Below are positions 25,505 through 34,449 of a stretch of DNA of 64,000 nt, in pieces (position 1 is the stretch's first letter; every line of letters starts with the position of its first letter). A program made the position numbers and the translations under genes. A model generated the notes under the pieces. It did not search any database. It had not been told where the DNA came from and saw only the letters and a list, made by a program, of their open reading frames with translations. Source of the DNA: Roseburia hominis (GTDB lineage Bacteria > Bacillota > Clostridia > Lachnospirales > Lachnospiraceae); NCBI GenBank assembly GCA_040702975.1, contig CP159990.1, positions 620,001 through 684,000 of the forward strand. The letters are read 5' to 3'.

Positions 25505-25738
25505 ATGAAGGTACAGAATATTACGAACATTGACAAATTTTTTAAGGTAATTGACAGTTGCTCTGGCAAGGTAGAGCTGGTAACAGGAGAGGGAGACAGA
25601 CTAAATCTAAAGTCCAAATTGTCTCAGTATGTTTCTATGGCAAATATTTTCTCCAACGGAGAGATTCCGGAACTGGAAATCATCGCATATGAGAAAGAAG
25701 ATATCGATAAACTGGTTTCTTTTATGATCAACGGTTAA
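25505..25738 (+). CDS. Conserved small hypothetical protein, 77 residues
   Basis: A compact acidic protein: MKVQNITNIDKFFKVIDSC, then GKVELVTGEGDRLNLKSKLSQYVSMANIF and a C-terminal helix KEDIDKLVSFMING. AAAGGAG precedes the ATG, and a candidate promoter TTGCAA-N16-TATTAT lies near 25387-25414. The fold pattern (alternating helix and strand, about 80 residues) recalls HPr-like domains but lacks a phospho-His motif. It has its own terminator at 25762. I have no function for it. Confidence 0.7.
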   Translation: MKVQNITNIDKFFKVIDSCSGKVELVTGEGDRLNLKSKLSQYVSMANIFSNGEIPELEIIAYEKEDIDKLVSFMING

Positions 25739-25761
25739 TGAAGCTAATGTTTCATAACATC

Positions 25762-25797
25762 GGCCGTCACTATTAAGTAGTGGCGGCTGTTTTTTTC
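25762..25797 (+). terminator. Rho-independent terminator
   Basis: GCCGTCACTA and TAGTGGCGGC pair around TTAAG and are followed by seven T. Confidence 0.85.
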
Positions 25798-25969
25798 TCT
25801 TGAAAATCTGATAAAACAGATTAACAAGGGCAAACATAAGTATACAAAACTGAATCTTATTTTCACACGGAAGGTGACAGAAGAAAGCGGTTTATGGTAT
25901 ACTGAAAGCAAAACATTTTATGCAAACCTGCAGAAATTTACCGATTATCTGATTCAGGGGAGGAAAAGT

Positions 25970-26947
25970 ATGGCGAGTATCAGCGATGTGGCAAAGAAAG
26001 CAAAAGTAGCGAAAAGTACGGTCTCACATGTGATCAATCATACAGGGTATGTCTCGGAGACGACCCGTATGAAGGTAGAAGCAGCGATCAAAGAACTGGA
26101 TTACCGCCCCAGCCAGCTCGGGCGTAATTTGTCAAAGAACCGGACGGATCTGATCGGAATCATCATTCCTGATATTTCCCATCCGTTTTTCGGCGCATTT
26201 GTAAAATATACGGAAGATGCCCTATATCAGAAGGGCTATAAGACGATGATCTGTTCTACCCTGGATCGGGAGAATCTGGAGGAGGAGTTTCTGGAAATGC
26301 TCCGCAGCCGCACGATGGATGGAATTATTATGGGGGCACATTCGCTGAAGCAGGAAGAATACCGGAAGCTGGGACAGCCCGTAGTGGCTTTTGACCGTTT
26401 CCTTGGGGATGAGATTCCGCTGATTCAGGCAGATCATGAGAGCGGTGGCCGCATGGCTGCAGAAGCCTTCGCAGAAAAAGGCTGTCAGTTCGTGGTGCAG
26501 CTTGTTGGCGCGCAGGTGGTGGATTCTCCCGCACGCGCATATCATGAAACATTTAAACAGATTCTGGAAGAACGCGGGATTCATACGGAGAGCATTGAGA
26601 TGGGACATAACGCCTTCCGTGAGACAGATTTTCGCGAGATGGCAAGGCAGACCTTTGAGCGGTATCCGGAGGTGGACGGGATCATGGGAGCGGATCTTTA
26701 TGCCCTTGCCTGCCTGGGAGAGGCAAGGCGGAGAGAAATTTCGGTTCCCGGGCAGTTAAAGGTCGCAGCATATGACGGGACCGCGGTTACCCGTCTGGGA
26801 GAACGGCAGATCAGTGCGGTGGTACAACCAATCCGGGAGATGAGCCGTGCCTGCGCCGAGATGATGGACTGCCTGGTACGTCAAAAAGAGATTGACGGGA
26901 TGCGCCGGATTTTCCCGGTATCGTGGCAGGATGGGGAGACAATCTGA
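25970..26947 (+). CDS. LacI-family transcriptional regulator
   Basis: A 325-residue repressor. The helix-turn-helix and hinge occupy residues 1-60 (MASISDVAKKAKVAKSTVSHVINHTGYVSETTR, then YRPSQLGRNLSKNRT). The periplasmic-binding-protein-like core follows (IGIIIPDISHPFFGAFVKYTEDAL). Start ATG 25970 has GGGGAGG before it; 32 earlier in-frame residues from 25874 lack a site. It lies 32 nt upstream of dnaE, with no sugar genes adjacent, so it probably acts elsewhere. The sugar ligand is unknown. Confidence 0.9.
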   Translation: MASISDVAKKAKVAKSTVSHVINHTGYVSETTRMKVEAAIKELDYRPSQLGRNLSKNRTDLIGIIIPDISHPFFGAFVKYTEDALYQKGYKTMICSTLDRENLEEEFLEMLRSRTMDGIIMGAHSLKQEEYRKLGQPVVAFDRFLGDEIPLIQADHESGGRMAAEAFAEKGCQFVVQLVGAQVVDSPARAYHETFKQILEERGIHTESIEMGHNAFRETDFREMARQTFERYPEVDGIMGADLYALACLGEARRREISVPGQLKVAAYDGTAVTRLGERQISAVVQPIREMSRACAEMMDCLVRQKEIDGMRRIFPVSWQDGETI

Positions 26948-26979
26948 CGGTATAGAGAGAAGAAAGGATAAAGAGGAAC

Positions 26980-29900
26980 ATGAGTTTTGCACATTTACAT
27001 GTCCATACGGAGTATAGCCTTTTGGACGGTTCCAATAAGATCAAGGAATATGTGTCGCGGGTGAAAGAGCTCGGCATGACGGCGGCGGCCATTACGGATC
27101 ACGGCGTCATGTTCGGCGTGATCGATTTTTACCGCGCGGCGAAAGCGGCGGGAATCAATCCGGTGCTGGGCTGTGAGGTGTATGTGGCGCCGGGATCCCG
27201 GTTTGACAAAGAGACCGTGGGAAAAGATGAGGACAGGTATTATCATCTGGTCCTGCTTGCGGAAAATAATACCGGTTACGCCAATTTGATGAAGATCGTA
27301 TCCCGGGGATTTACGGAAGGATATTATTATAAGCCGAGGGTCGACTATGAGCTTCTCACCAAATACCATGAAGGGATCATTGCCCTGAGCGCCTGCCTGG
27401 CGGGAGAGGTGCAGAAGAACCTGATTCGGGGTATGTACGAGGAAGGAAAGAAGGCTGCTCTCCGATACGCGGAGATTTTCGGAAAAAACAACTTTTTCCT
27501 GGAGCTGCAGGATCATGGCATTCCGGAACAGGCGACGGTGAACCAGCAGCTATTGCGGCTGAGCAAGGATACCGGGTTGGAACTGGTGGCCACGAACGAT
27601 GTGCATTATACCTATGCGGAAGATGAGAAACCGCACGATATCCTGCTCTGTATCCAGACCGGCAAGAAGCTGGCAGACGAGGACAGAATGCGTTATGAGG
27701 GCGGACAGTATTATGTGAAATCCGAGAAAGAGATGAGGGAATTGTTCCGTTATGCCCTGCCTGCGCTTGAAAATACGCAGAAAATCGCGGATCGCTGCCA
27801 TGTGGAGATCGAGTTTGGCGTGACCAAGCTCCCCAGATTTGATGTACCCGAAGGGTATACTTCTTGGGAATATTTGAATAAATTATGTTTTGACGGGCTG
27901 AAAAACCGGTATGGCGATCCCGGACAGAAGCTTATTGACCGGTTAAATTATGAACTGGGCGTCATTCGCGATATGGGGTATGTCGACTATTTCCTGATTG
28001 TTTGGGATTTCATTCATTTTGCACGTGAAAACGGAATTATGGTAGGGCCGGGACGAGGCTCGGCGGCGGGAAGTATCGTGTCCTATACTCTGGGCATCAC
28101 CAGTATCGACCCGATCCGCTATCAGCTCCTCTTTGAGCGTTTCTTAAATCCGGAACGTGTATCCATGCCGGATATTGACGTGGATTTCTGTTTTGAACGG
28201 CGCCAGGAAGTCATCGATTACGTGGTGCACAAATACGGCAAGGAGCAGGTAGTGCAGATTGTGACCTTCGGTACCCTGCAGGCGCGCGGCGTTCTGCGGG
28301 ACGTGGGGCGTGTCATGGACCTTCCGTATGCTTTTGTGGATTCTATCGCGAAGATGGTTCCGAGAGAACTGAATATTACCCTGGATAAAGCGCTGATGAT
28401 GAATCAGGAGTTAAAGAAACTGTATCAGGAAGACGAGCAGGTCCATCTTTTGATTGATATGTCCAAGCGTCTTGAGGGTCTGCCCAGGCACACCTCCATG
28501 CATGCGGCAGGAGTGGTGATCAGCCAGAAGGAAGTAGACGAGTACGTACCGCTGGCGCTGGGCGCAGATAATATACCGATCACTCAGTTTACGATGACGA
28601 CGCTGGAAGAGCTGGGACTTCTGAAAATGGATTTCCTGGGGCTTCGGACGCTGACCGTAATCCAGGACGCCATTCAGTTGGTGGAGGAGGATACCGGAGA
28701 ACACATTGATTTTGAGAAAATGGTCTATGACGATAAGAAGGTACTGGAGCTTCTCGGAACGGGAAAGACTGACGGGGTCTTTCAGCTGGAGAGCGGGGGA
28801 ATGAAGAACTTCATGAAGGAGTTAAAGCCCCAGAGTCTGGAGGATATCATCGCCGGAATTTCTCTGTATCGTCCGGGACCGATGGATTTTATTCCGAAAT
28901 ATATCAAAGGAAAGAATCACCCGGAGCTTATTACCTACGATTGTCCGCAGCTTGAACCAATCCTTGCGCCTACTTATGGGTGTATCGTTTACCAGGAACA
29001 GGTCATGCAGATCGTGCGGGATCTGGCGGGGTATACGCTGGGAAGAAGCGACCTTTTAAGGCGTGCCATGAGTAAGAAAAAAGGCGACGTGATGCAGAAG
29101 GAGCGGCGAAACTTCGTATATGGCAATCCCGATGAAGGGGTGCCGGGCTGTGTGGCGAACGGGATTCCGGAAAGCGTGGCAAATAAGATCTACGACGAGA
29201 TGATTGATTTCGCCAAGTATGCATTTAACAAGTCCCATGCGGCGGCCTATGCGGTAGTGGCCTATCAGACGGCGTATTTAAAATACTACCACCCGGTAGA
29301 ATTTATGGCGGCGCTGATGACGTCGGTCATCGATAATCCGGGCAAGGTGGCAGAGTATATTTATAGCTGCCGGCAGATGGGGATCAGGATCCTGCCGCCG
29401 GATATCAACCGCGGAGTGGGGAGTTTCTCTGTGGATAACGGAAATATCCGTTATGGTCTGACTGCCATTAAGAGTATCGGAAGACCGGTCATTGATGCGA
29501 TTATTGCCGAGCGGAAGCTGCGGGGAGAATTTAAGGATCTGAAGGATTTTATCGAGCGGCTGTCCGGGAAAGAGATCAATAAGCGCACGGTGGAGAATTT
29601 TATCAAGTCGGGCGCGTTTGACAGCCTGAAAGGAACGCGCAAGCAGCATATGATGATCTACGTCCAGATTATGGAGGAGGTAAATCAGGAGAGAAAATAC
29701 TCCATGACCGGCCAGATGTCCCTGTTTGATATTGTGGGGGATGAGTATAAGAAGGATTTTGAGATTGCCATGCCGGACGTGGGCGAGTATCAGAAGGAGA
29801 CGATGCTGGCTTTTGAAAAAGAAGTTCTGGGCGTGTATATCAGCGGGCATCCGCTGGAAGAATATGAAGAGAAATGGAGAAAGAACATCTCTGCGACGAC

Positions 29901-30447
29901 CCTGGATTTCCAGCTCGACGAGGAAAGCGGGCGGACGAAGGTCCATGACGGGGTGAGGGAGATCGTCGGCGGAATCATTACTTCCAAAACGATCAAGTAT
30001 ACCAAGAACAATAAGACGATGGCGTTCATCACGATTGAGGATTTGATGGGAACGGTGGAGGTCGTGATCTTCCCGCGGGATTATGAGAAGAATCAGATGT
30101 ATCTGAATGAAGATAATAAGGTATTTGTGCGGGGGCGTGTATCGGAAGAGGATGACAATGCCAGCAAGCTGATCTGTGAGGAAATCATACCATTTGAGCA
30201 GACGAAGAAGGAATTGTGGCTGCAATATGCGGATAAAACAGCATTTCTTGCGGAAGAACAGGAACTATATCGAATGTTGTCTGACAGTGAAGGCGAGAAT
30301 GAGGTGGTCATTTACTGCAAGGCGGAGCGTGCGGTGAAAAGACTCCCAAGAAACCGGAATATTCAGATCGAACCGGGAATCCTAAGCCGGTTAGCGAATC
30401 GCTATGGCGAGGACCGCGTGAAAGTGGTGGAAAAGAAGATCTCATAA
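26980..30447 (+). CDS. dnaE: DNA polymerase III subunit alpha (DnaE)
   Basis: A 1155-residue replicative polymerase. PHP domain: HLHVHTEYSLLDG at residues 5-17 and AITDHGVMFGVIDFYRAAK. Catalytic palm: GPGRGSAAGSIVSY near 351 and PDIDVDFCFERRQEVIDYV near 395 (metal-binding Asp residues). Fingers, helix-hairpin-helix and an OB fold (VGGIITSKTIKYTKNNKTMAFITIEDLMGTVEVVIFP, near 1010) follow. The frame is intact. In Firmicutes this enzyme works beside PolC, extending primers on the lagging strand. AAGAGGAAC precedes the ATG. Confidence 0.95.
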   Translation: MSFAHLHVHTEYSLLDGSNKIKEYVSRVKELGMTAAAITDHGVMFGVIDFYRAAKAAGINPVLGCEVYVAPGSRFDKETVGKDEDRYYHLVLLAENNTGYANLMKIVSRGFTEGYYYKPRVDYELLTKYHEGIIALSACLAGEVQKNLIRGMYEEGKKAALRYAEIFGKNNFFLELQDHGIPEQATVNQQLLRLSKDTGLELVATNDVHYTYAEDEKPHDILLCIQTGKKLADEDRMRYEGGQYYVKSEKEMRELFRYALPALENTQKIADRCHVEIEFGVTKLPRFDVPEGYTSWEYLNKLCFDGLKNRYGDPGQKLIDRLNYELGVIRDMGYVDYFLIVWDFIHFARENGIMVGPGRGSAAGSIVSYTLGITSIDPIRYQLLFERFLNPERVSMPDIDVDFCFERRQEVIDYVVHKYGKEQVVQIVTFGTLQARGVLRDVGRVMDLPYAFVDSIAKMVPRELNITLDKALMMNQELKKLYQEDEQVHLLIDMSKRLEGLPRHTSMHAAGVVISQKEVDEYVPLALGADNIPITQFTMTTLEELGLLKMDFLGLRTLTVIQDAIQLVEEDTGEHIDFEKMVYDDKKVLELLGTGKTDGVFQLESGGMKNFMKELKPQSLEDIIAGISLYRPGPMDFIPKYIKGKNHPELITYDCPQLEPILAPTYGCIVYQEQVMQIVRDLAGYTLGRSDLLRRAMSKKKGDVMQKERRNFVYGNPDEGVPGCVANGIPESVANKIYDEMIDFAKYAFNKSHAAAYAVVAYQTAYLKYYHPVEFMAALMTSVIDNPGKVAEYIYSCRQMGIRILPPDINRGVGSFSVDNGNIRYGLTAIKSIGRPVIDAIIAERKLRGEFKDLKDFIERLSGKEINKRTVENFIKSGAFDSLKGTRKQHMMIYVQIMEEVNQERKYSMTGQMSLFDIVGDEYKKDFEIAMPDVGEYQKETMLAFEKEVLGVYISGHPLEEYEEKWRKNISATTLDFQLDEESGRTKVHDGVREIVGGIITSKTIKYTKNNKTMAFITIEDLMGTVEVVIFPRDYEKNQMYLNEDNKVFVRGRVSEEDDNASKLICEEIIPFEQTKKELWLQYADKTAFLAEEQELYRMLSDSEGENEVVIYCKAERAVKRLPRNRNIQIEPGILSRLANRYGEDRVKVVEKKIS

Positions 30448-30762
30448 GGGGTGCTAGAGGGCTAAAAGTGAAACTGAGAGCAAAATACGCATGATAGTCT
30501 AAAATAATTTGCAAAACTCTGAATATTGAAGTTTCGACTCAAATATAGATTAAGCATAATGACGAATTATTTCAAATAATCTTGTGCAAAAGTCGTGGAA
30601 AAGAATATTGAAAACGAGAAATAATTAGTATAGAATTAGCATTAGAATGTGAAAAAATGGCAAAGCCATTGGATGTGGCGAGGCAGAATTAAGAGCGCCC
30701 TGCTGCAAGCGGAAAGGTCAAGGGTATTTGCTGAAACATGACACAAGATGGAGGATCATATC
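30448..30762 (+). other. dnaE-pfkA intergenic region with probable pfkA promoter
   Basis: No gene is visible. Around 30608-30636 TTGAAA, 17 bases and TAGAAT make a plausible vegetative promoter for pfkA. A small stem ATGGC-AAA-GCCAT occurs at about 30657-30669. No clear terminator follows dnaE. Confidence 0.5.
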
Positions 30763-31740
30763 ATGGCAGAGAAAATAATAAGAACAATCGGTGTATTGAC
30801 CAGTGGAGGGGACGCACCGGGAATGAACGCTGCAATCCGTGCAGTAGTTAGGACTGCTCTCGGCAAGGGTTTGAAGGTACGTGGAATCAGAAGAGGCTAT
30901 TCCGGACTTTTGAACGAAGAGATTATTGATTTGAGTGCCAGAGATGTTTCTGATACCATTCAGCGTGGAGGTACGATTCTGCAGACGGCAAGATGTGATG
31001 AGATGCGTACCGTAGAAGGGCAGCAGAAGGCAGCGGCGATCTGTAAGAAGTACGGCATTGACGGCCTGGTAGTAATCGGAGGAGACGGTTCCTTCAAGGG
31101 AGCACAGCGACTTTCTGATTATGGAGTAAATACCATCGGACTTCCGGGTACGATCGATCTGGATATTGCCTGCACGGAGTATACGATTGGATTTGATACG
31201 GCAGTGAATACGGCGATGGAAGCAATCGACAAGGTTCGTGATACCTCTACTTCTCATGAGAGATGCAGCATCATCGAGGTAATGGGGCGTGATGCCGGAT
31301 ACCTGGCTCTCTGGTGCGGTATTGCCAACGGTGCAGAGAGAATTCTTCTTCCGGAAGAGCATGATTATGATGAACTTAAGATCGTTGAGGATATCAAAGA
31401 GAACCGGAAGCGTGGAAAGAAGCACTACATCATCATCAATGCAGAGGGCGTCGGCGATTCCATCAGTATGGCGAAGAGAATCGAGGAAGAGACCGGTATG
31501 GAGACGCGTGCAACGATTCTTGGATACATGCAGCGCGGCGGAAGTCCGACCTGTAAGGACAGGGTGTATGCCTCCATTATGGGCGCGATGGCAGTGGATC
31601 TTCTTCTGGAAGGAAAGACGAACCGTGTAGTTGGTTATAAGAACGGACAGTATATTGATTTCGATATTAACGAGGCACTGGATATGCAGAAAGGAATTCC
31701 GCAGTATCAGTATGATGTCGCGAGACAGCTTGCACTCTAA
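30763..31740 (+). CDS. pfkA: ATP-dependent 6-phosphofructokinase
   Basis: A 325-residue glycolytic kinase converting fructose 6-phosphate to the 1,6-bisphosphate. Seen: GVLTSGGDAPGMNAAIRAVV at residues 9-28, GGTILQTARCDEM, GLVVIGGDGSFKGA near 102, PGTIDLDIACTEYTIGFDTAVNTA near 128 with the catalytic Asp, and IEVMGRDAGYLALW. The GGDGS glycine tract is the ATP-using type. Start ATG 30763 has GGAGGATCAT upstream. Confidence 0.95.
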   Translation: MAEKIIRTIGVLTSGGDAPGMNAAIRAVVRTALGKGLKVRGIRRGYSGLLNEEIIDLSARDVSDTIQRGGTILQTARCDEMRTVEGQQKAAAICKKYGIDGLVVIGGDGSFKGAQRLSDYGVNTIGLPGTIDLDIACTEYTIGFDTAVNTAMEAIDKVRDTSTSHERCSIIEVMGRDAGYLALWCGIANGAERILLPEEHDYDELKIVEDIKENRKRGKKHYIIINAEGVGDSISMAKRIEEETGMETRATILGYMQRGGSPTCKDRVYASIMGAMAVDLLLEGKTNRVVGYKNGQYIDFDINEALDMQKGIPQYQYDVARQLAL

Positions 31741-31845
31741 TACGCCGGCGGGGTACGGACGGTGTACCAGGAATTTCCGCATGAACCGGGACGCTTTTTC
31801 AAGGTTCCAGACGCCTTTCAAAACAACAGAACAGGAAATGGATAT

Positions 31846-32310
31846 ATGACACAGGATGTATTATTGACGATTTCCGGCCTTCACACGATGGAGGCTATGG
31901 GAGACGGGGAAGAAAGTAACGAGCCGATCGAAGTGATCACGCCGGCAAGTTACTATTGGAAAAACGGGAAACATTTCATTCTGTTTGATGAATTAGTGGA
32001 AGGGATTCCCGGAGTGACGAAAAATAAAATAAAAATTACAGGTGACACCGCTCTTGAGATCATGAAGAGCGGTATTACCAATGCACATATGGTATTTGAG
32101 AAGAATAAAAGCAACCTTACTTTTTATGATACTCCCTTCGGACAGATTGAAGTGGGGATTCACACGCGGGATATGTGCGTAGATGTGAGGGAGGACCGGA
32201 TTGACGTGAATGTGGAGTATGGTCTGGACGTCAATCATGAGGCCACGGCGGACTGCCACATTATTATGAATATCCGACCAAAGCATGCTGCGGAGAGCGT
32301 TTTGAGTTGA
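31846..32310 (+). CDS. DUF1934 family beta-barrel protein
   Basis: A 154-residue protein of the YwiB/DUF1934 group, predicted calycin-like beta barrel. Landmarks are ISGLHTMEAMGDGEESNEPIEVITPASYYWKNGKHFILFDE, then KITGDTALEIMKSG and a closing NVEYGLDVNHEATADCHIIMNIRP. Start ATG 31846 is chosen because AGGAAATGG precedes it and the earlier in-frame ATG 31762 would add residues atypical of the family. It lies 105 nt after pfkA. Function unknown. Confidence 0.8.
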   Translation: MTQDVLLTISGLHTMEAMGDGEESNEPIEVITPASYYWKNGKHFILFDELVEGIPGVTKNKIKITGDTALEIMKSGITNAHMVFEKNKSNLTFYDTPFGQIEVGIHTRDMCVDVREDRIDVNVEYGLDVNHEATADCHIIMNIRPKHAAESVLS

Positions 32311-32402
32311 AGAGATATATCATATATAGATGTTCTTGGCTCAAAAAACAGATAGGGATGAATGGCCACTGGACGTTCACTTAGGCATATTTGACGACAA
32401 TA

Positions 32403-32443
32403 AAAAATCCACTGTACTTTTTCACGGGTACAGTGGATTTTTA
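32403..32443 (-). terminator. Terminator of the tandem-repeat RNA
   Basis: AAAATCCACTGTAC and GTACAGTGGATTTT form a 14-bp stem. On the minus strand it ends in TTTTTT and stops the repeat-containing transcript; it may also end the DUF1934 transcript from the other side. Confidence 0.85.
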
Positions 32444-32950
32444 AAATATTCCATCCATTGGGTTATCCTCCTTTATTCTTCTTATCTATCTGAAACTATT
32501 ATCTCAAATAGTGTTTTTTCTGATGAAAGATTATCTTCTCATTGGTTCTTACCTCTTTCTGTCAGATTTTTAAAGGTTAGAATTCACCATACATTGGTTT
32601 TTACCTCTTTCTGTTAGATTTCTTTTTGATCTGGAAATTCATCGTCCATTGGTTCTTACCTCTTCTTGTCAGATTTCTTTTTGATTTAGAAATTCATCAT
32701 CCATTGGTCTTTACCTCTCTTTGCCAGATTTCTTTTTGATCTAGAAATTCACGTCCATTGGTCTTTACCTCTTTCTGTCAGATTCCTTTTTTGATTTAGA
32801 AATTCACATCCATTGGTCTTTACCTCTTTTTGCTAGATTTCTTTTTGGATTAAGAATTATCTTCTCATTGGTCCTTACCTCTTTCATTAGATTTGTTTTC
32901 CGGTTTTAAGATTAAGTTTTCGGTGGTCCGTCCTCCTTTTCTTTTGTTGT
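32403..32950 (-). ncRNA. Tandem-repeat RNA with nine ribosome-site-like units
   Basis: Read on the minus strand, this unit starts just after a consensus promoter and ends in a terminator. It holds about nine units of 52-55 nt. The core of most units is AGAGGTAAAGACCAATGG: a Shine-Dalgarno-like AGAGGT (GGAGGA in the first and last) that can fold as GGU-NNNN-ACC, then ATG 8-9 bases on. The ATGs open micro-ORFs of 3-11 codons (MRR, MDVNF twice, MDDEFLNQKEI, MDDEFPDQKEI, MYGEF, MRR, MDGIF). Between units AUUUCU...AGAAAU forms small stems. I know no matching RNA class. A protein- or ribosome-binding RNA is an inference. Confidence 0.7.
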
Positions 32951-32954
32951 TCTT

Positions 32955-32983
32955 ATAATATCTCATAAAAGAGTAAATGTCAA
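32955..32983 (-). promoter_or_regulatory. Consensus promoter of the tandem-repeat RNA
   Basis: Minus strand: TTGACA (32983-32978), 17-nt spacer, TATTAT (32960-32955). It lies just upstream of the first repeat unit and points away from the rpn gene. Confidence 0.85.
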
Positions 32984-33202
32984 TGGAAAAACAGAAAAAA
33001 ATATAAAAAAATTAAAAATAACTGATAATTATATGAAATATAAAAAATTAACGCACAAGAATGACGGCGATAATTAAATAAAATCGTATTGGAACTACTA
33101 TATATAAAAGAAAGAAGTTTTATGAAAATAACGAGGTAAACTAGAACTGTTTTTATACAGCAAAATTAGTGAGTTTGTAATGCATAAGGAGAAAAAGTAT
33201 AT

Positions 33203-34139
33203 ATGGGGAAAAATGATATTTTGATGAAGAAATGGATATCGGATAAGGAACGCTTTGCAGATTTGTTTAATGGAGGATTATTTGGCGGGAAGCAAGTGAT
33301 CGACCCGGAAGGGTTAGAAAATGAGGAGATTCATCAGGAGTTGTTGATTCCAGACCAAGAAAAACATGTGGTCCCAATACGCAGATATCATGATGTAGTT
33401 ATGAAATCTCGGCAGAATCTCAGGTTATTGGTATTAGCTTGTGAAAATCAGCAGAAAGTGCATTATGGTATGGCAGTACGGGGAATGTTATATGATGCTT
33501 TGAGTTATACCGAGCAGATTAGAAGATTGACATTAAAAAATCGCAAAGAGAAAAAATTGACAAATTCTGCGGAATTTTTGTCAGGGATTGCGAAAGAGGA
33601 TAAAATCCTTCCAGTGCTTACAGTCGTTTTCTATTATGGGGATGAGGGAAAGTGGGATGCTAGCAAGGATTTATATGGAATGATGGAGTGGGGGGGACGA
33701 TGAAGAAATTTTAAAACCATATATCTCGAATTATCAGATTAACTTGATTGATGCAGGAAAGGTGAAAAAACCTGAGAATTTTAAAAGTGATTTACAGTAT
33801 ATTTTGGGCATGTTACAATATAAAAAAGATAAAAGTATGTTGCGGAAATATATTCAGGAACACAAAGATTTTTTCTCGGGATTGCCTGAGGATACTTATG
33901 AGGTTGTGCGAGTAATGTTGAAATCGGAGTGGAGACTGGAAGAACCAGTTCAGGATAAACAGACGGGAGGTATTAATATGTGTAAGGCATTGGAGGATTT
34001 ATATAATGATGGCGTTGACGAAGGGCGTAGAAATATACTTTTGGAGTTACTTAAAGAAGGGTGGATTACATTGCAGACTGCAGCAGAAAAATTAGGAGTT
34101 ACGGAGGAAGAATTGAAGGGCAGTCTGGCCAAGGAATAA
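33203..34139 (+). pseudogene. Rpn-family (PD-(D/E)XK) nuclease gene, frameshifted
   Basis: The first 166 codons give an Rpn-type start: KWISDKERFADLFNGGLFGGKQVIDPEGL, then VPIRRYHDVVMKS. Frame breaks at a run of seven G (33690-33696). With six G the reading continues WGDDEEILKPYISNYQINLIDAGK into a second open frame to 34139, giving one protein of about 311 residues. Rpn proteins are recombination-promoting nucleases; some act in phage defence as toxins controlled by a short C-terminal protein from an internal start. The broken frame may be decay, a sequencing error or a slippage switch. Low GC relative to its neighbours suggests transfer. Confidence 0.8.
33978..34139 (+). CDS. Possible internal-start C-terminal Rpn protein (RpnS-like)
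   Basis: Inside the rpn frame, GGGAGG (33965-33970) stands 7 bases before ATG 33978, an excellent ribosome site in mid-gene. From there a 53-residue protein reads MCKALEDLYNDGVDEGRRNILLELL and continues into a helix-turn-helix-like end (TLQTAAEKLGVTEEELK). Short Rpn C-terminal proteins of this kind have been reported as intragenic antitoxins. It is downstream of the frameshift, so it could be made even if the nuclease is not. Confidence 0.5.
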   Translation: MCKALEDLYNDGVDEGRRNILLELLKEGWITLQTAAEKLGVTEEELKGSLAKE

Positions 34140-34449
34140 AGACATATTTGTTATTGTAAAAATATTCATGTTTGTGGAATACCGTGTATAGCAGAATCTG
34201 GATTGATGCTATATGCTGTATTTTTATTGCCAAGTGTGCCTGAAGCAAGGACCAGTAGACCTTACTTTGGCATGGCATATTTGGTGCAAAGTTCTTAAAT
34301 ATAGGTGAAAGAAGTTGCCGCGAGAAAACAGGTGTTTACAACCCATTGAAATTACTTTCTATTTCGCTACATAACAAGAAAGCCATTGAGGAGCACCGGC
34401 GGATTATGTTAAACTAAGGGTTAAAATCGAATGGAAAGGAGGGGCTTTC
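34140..34449. other. Intergenic region, no gene seen
   Basis: About 310 AT-rich bases between rpn and the AraC gene. A loose inverted pair TGCCAA/TTGGCA occurs near 34230-34275. The last 40 bases hold a possible promoter. Nothing else is recognisable. Confidence 0.5.

Noticed and set aside
29278..30225. Long minus-strand open frame within dnaE
   Set aside because: It is a His/Ile/Leu-rich shadow of the intact dnaE coding frame.
30718..31821. 367-codon minus-strand open frame over pfkA
   Set aside because: pfkA on the plus strand has all family motifs. The opposite frame is a composition artefact.
32541..32940. CRISPR array
   Set aside because: The repeat units are 52-55 nt and contiguous, similar along their whole length, without unique spacers, and no cas genes are near. 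A promoter and terminator instead define a transcription unit.
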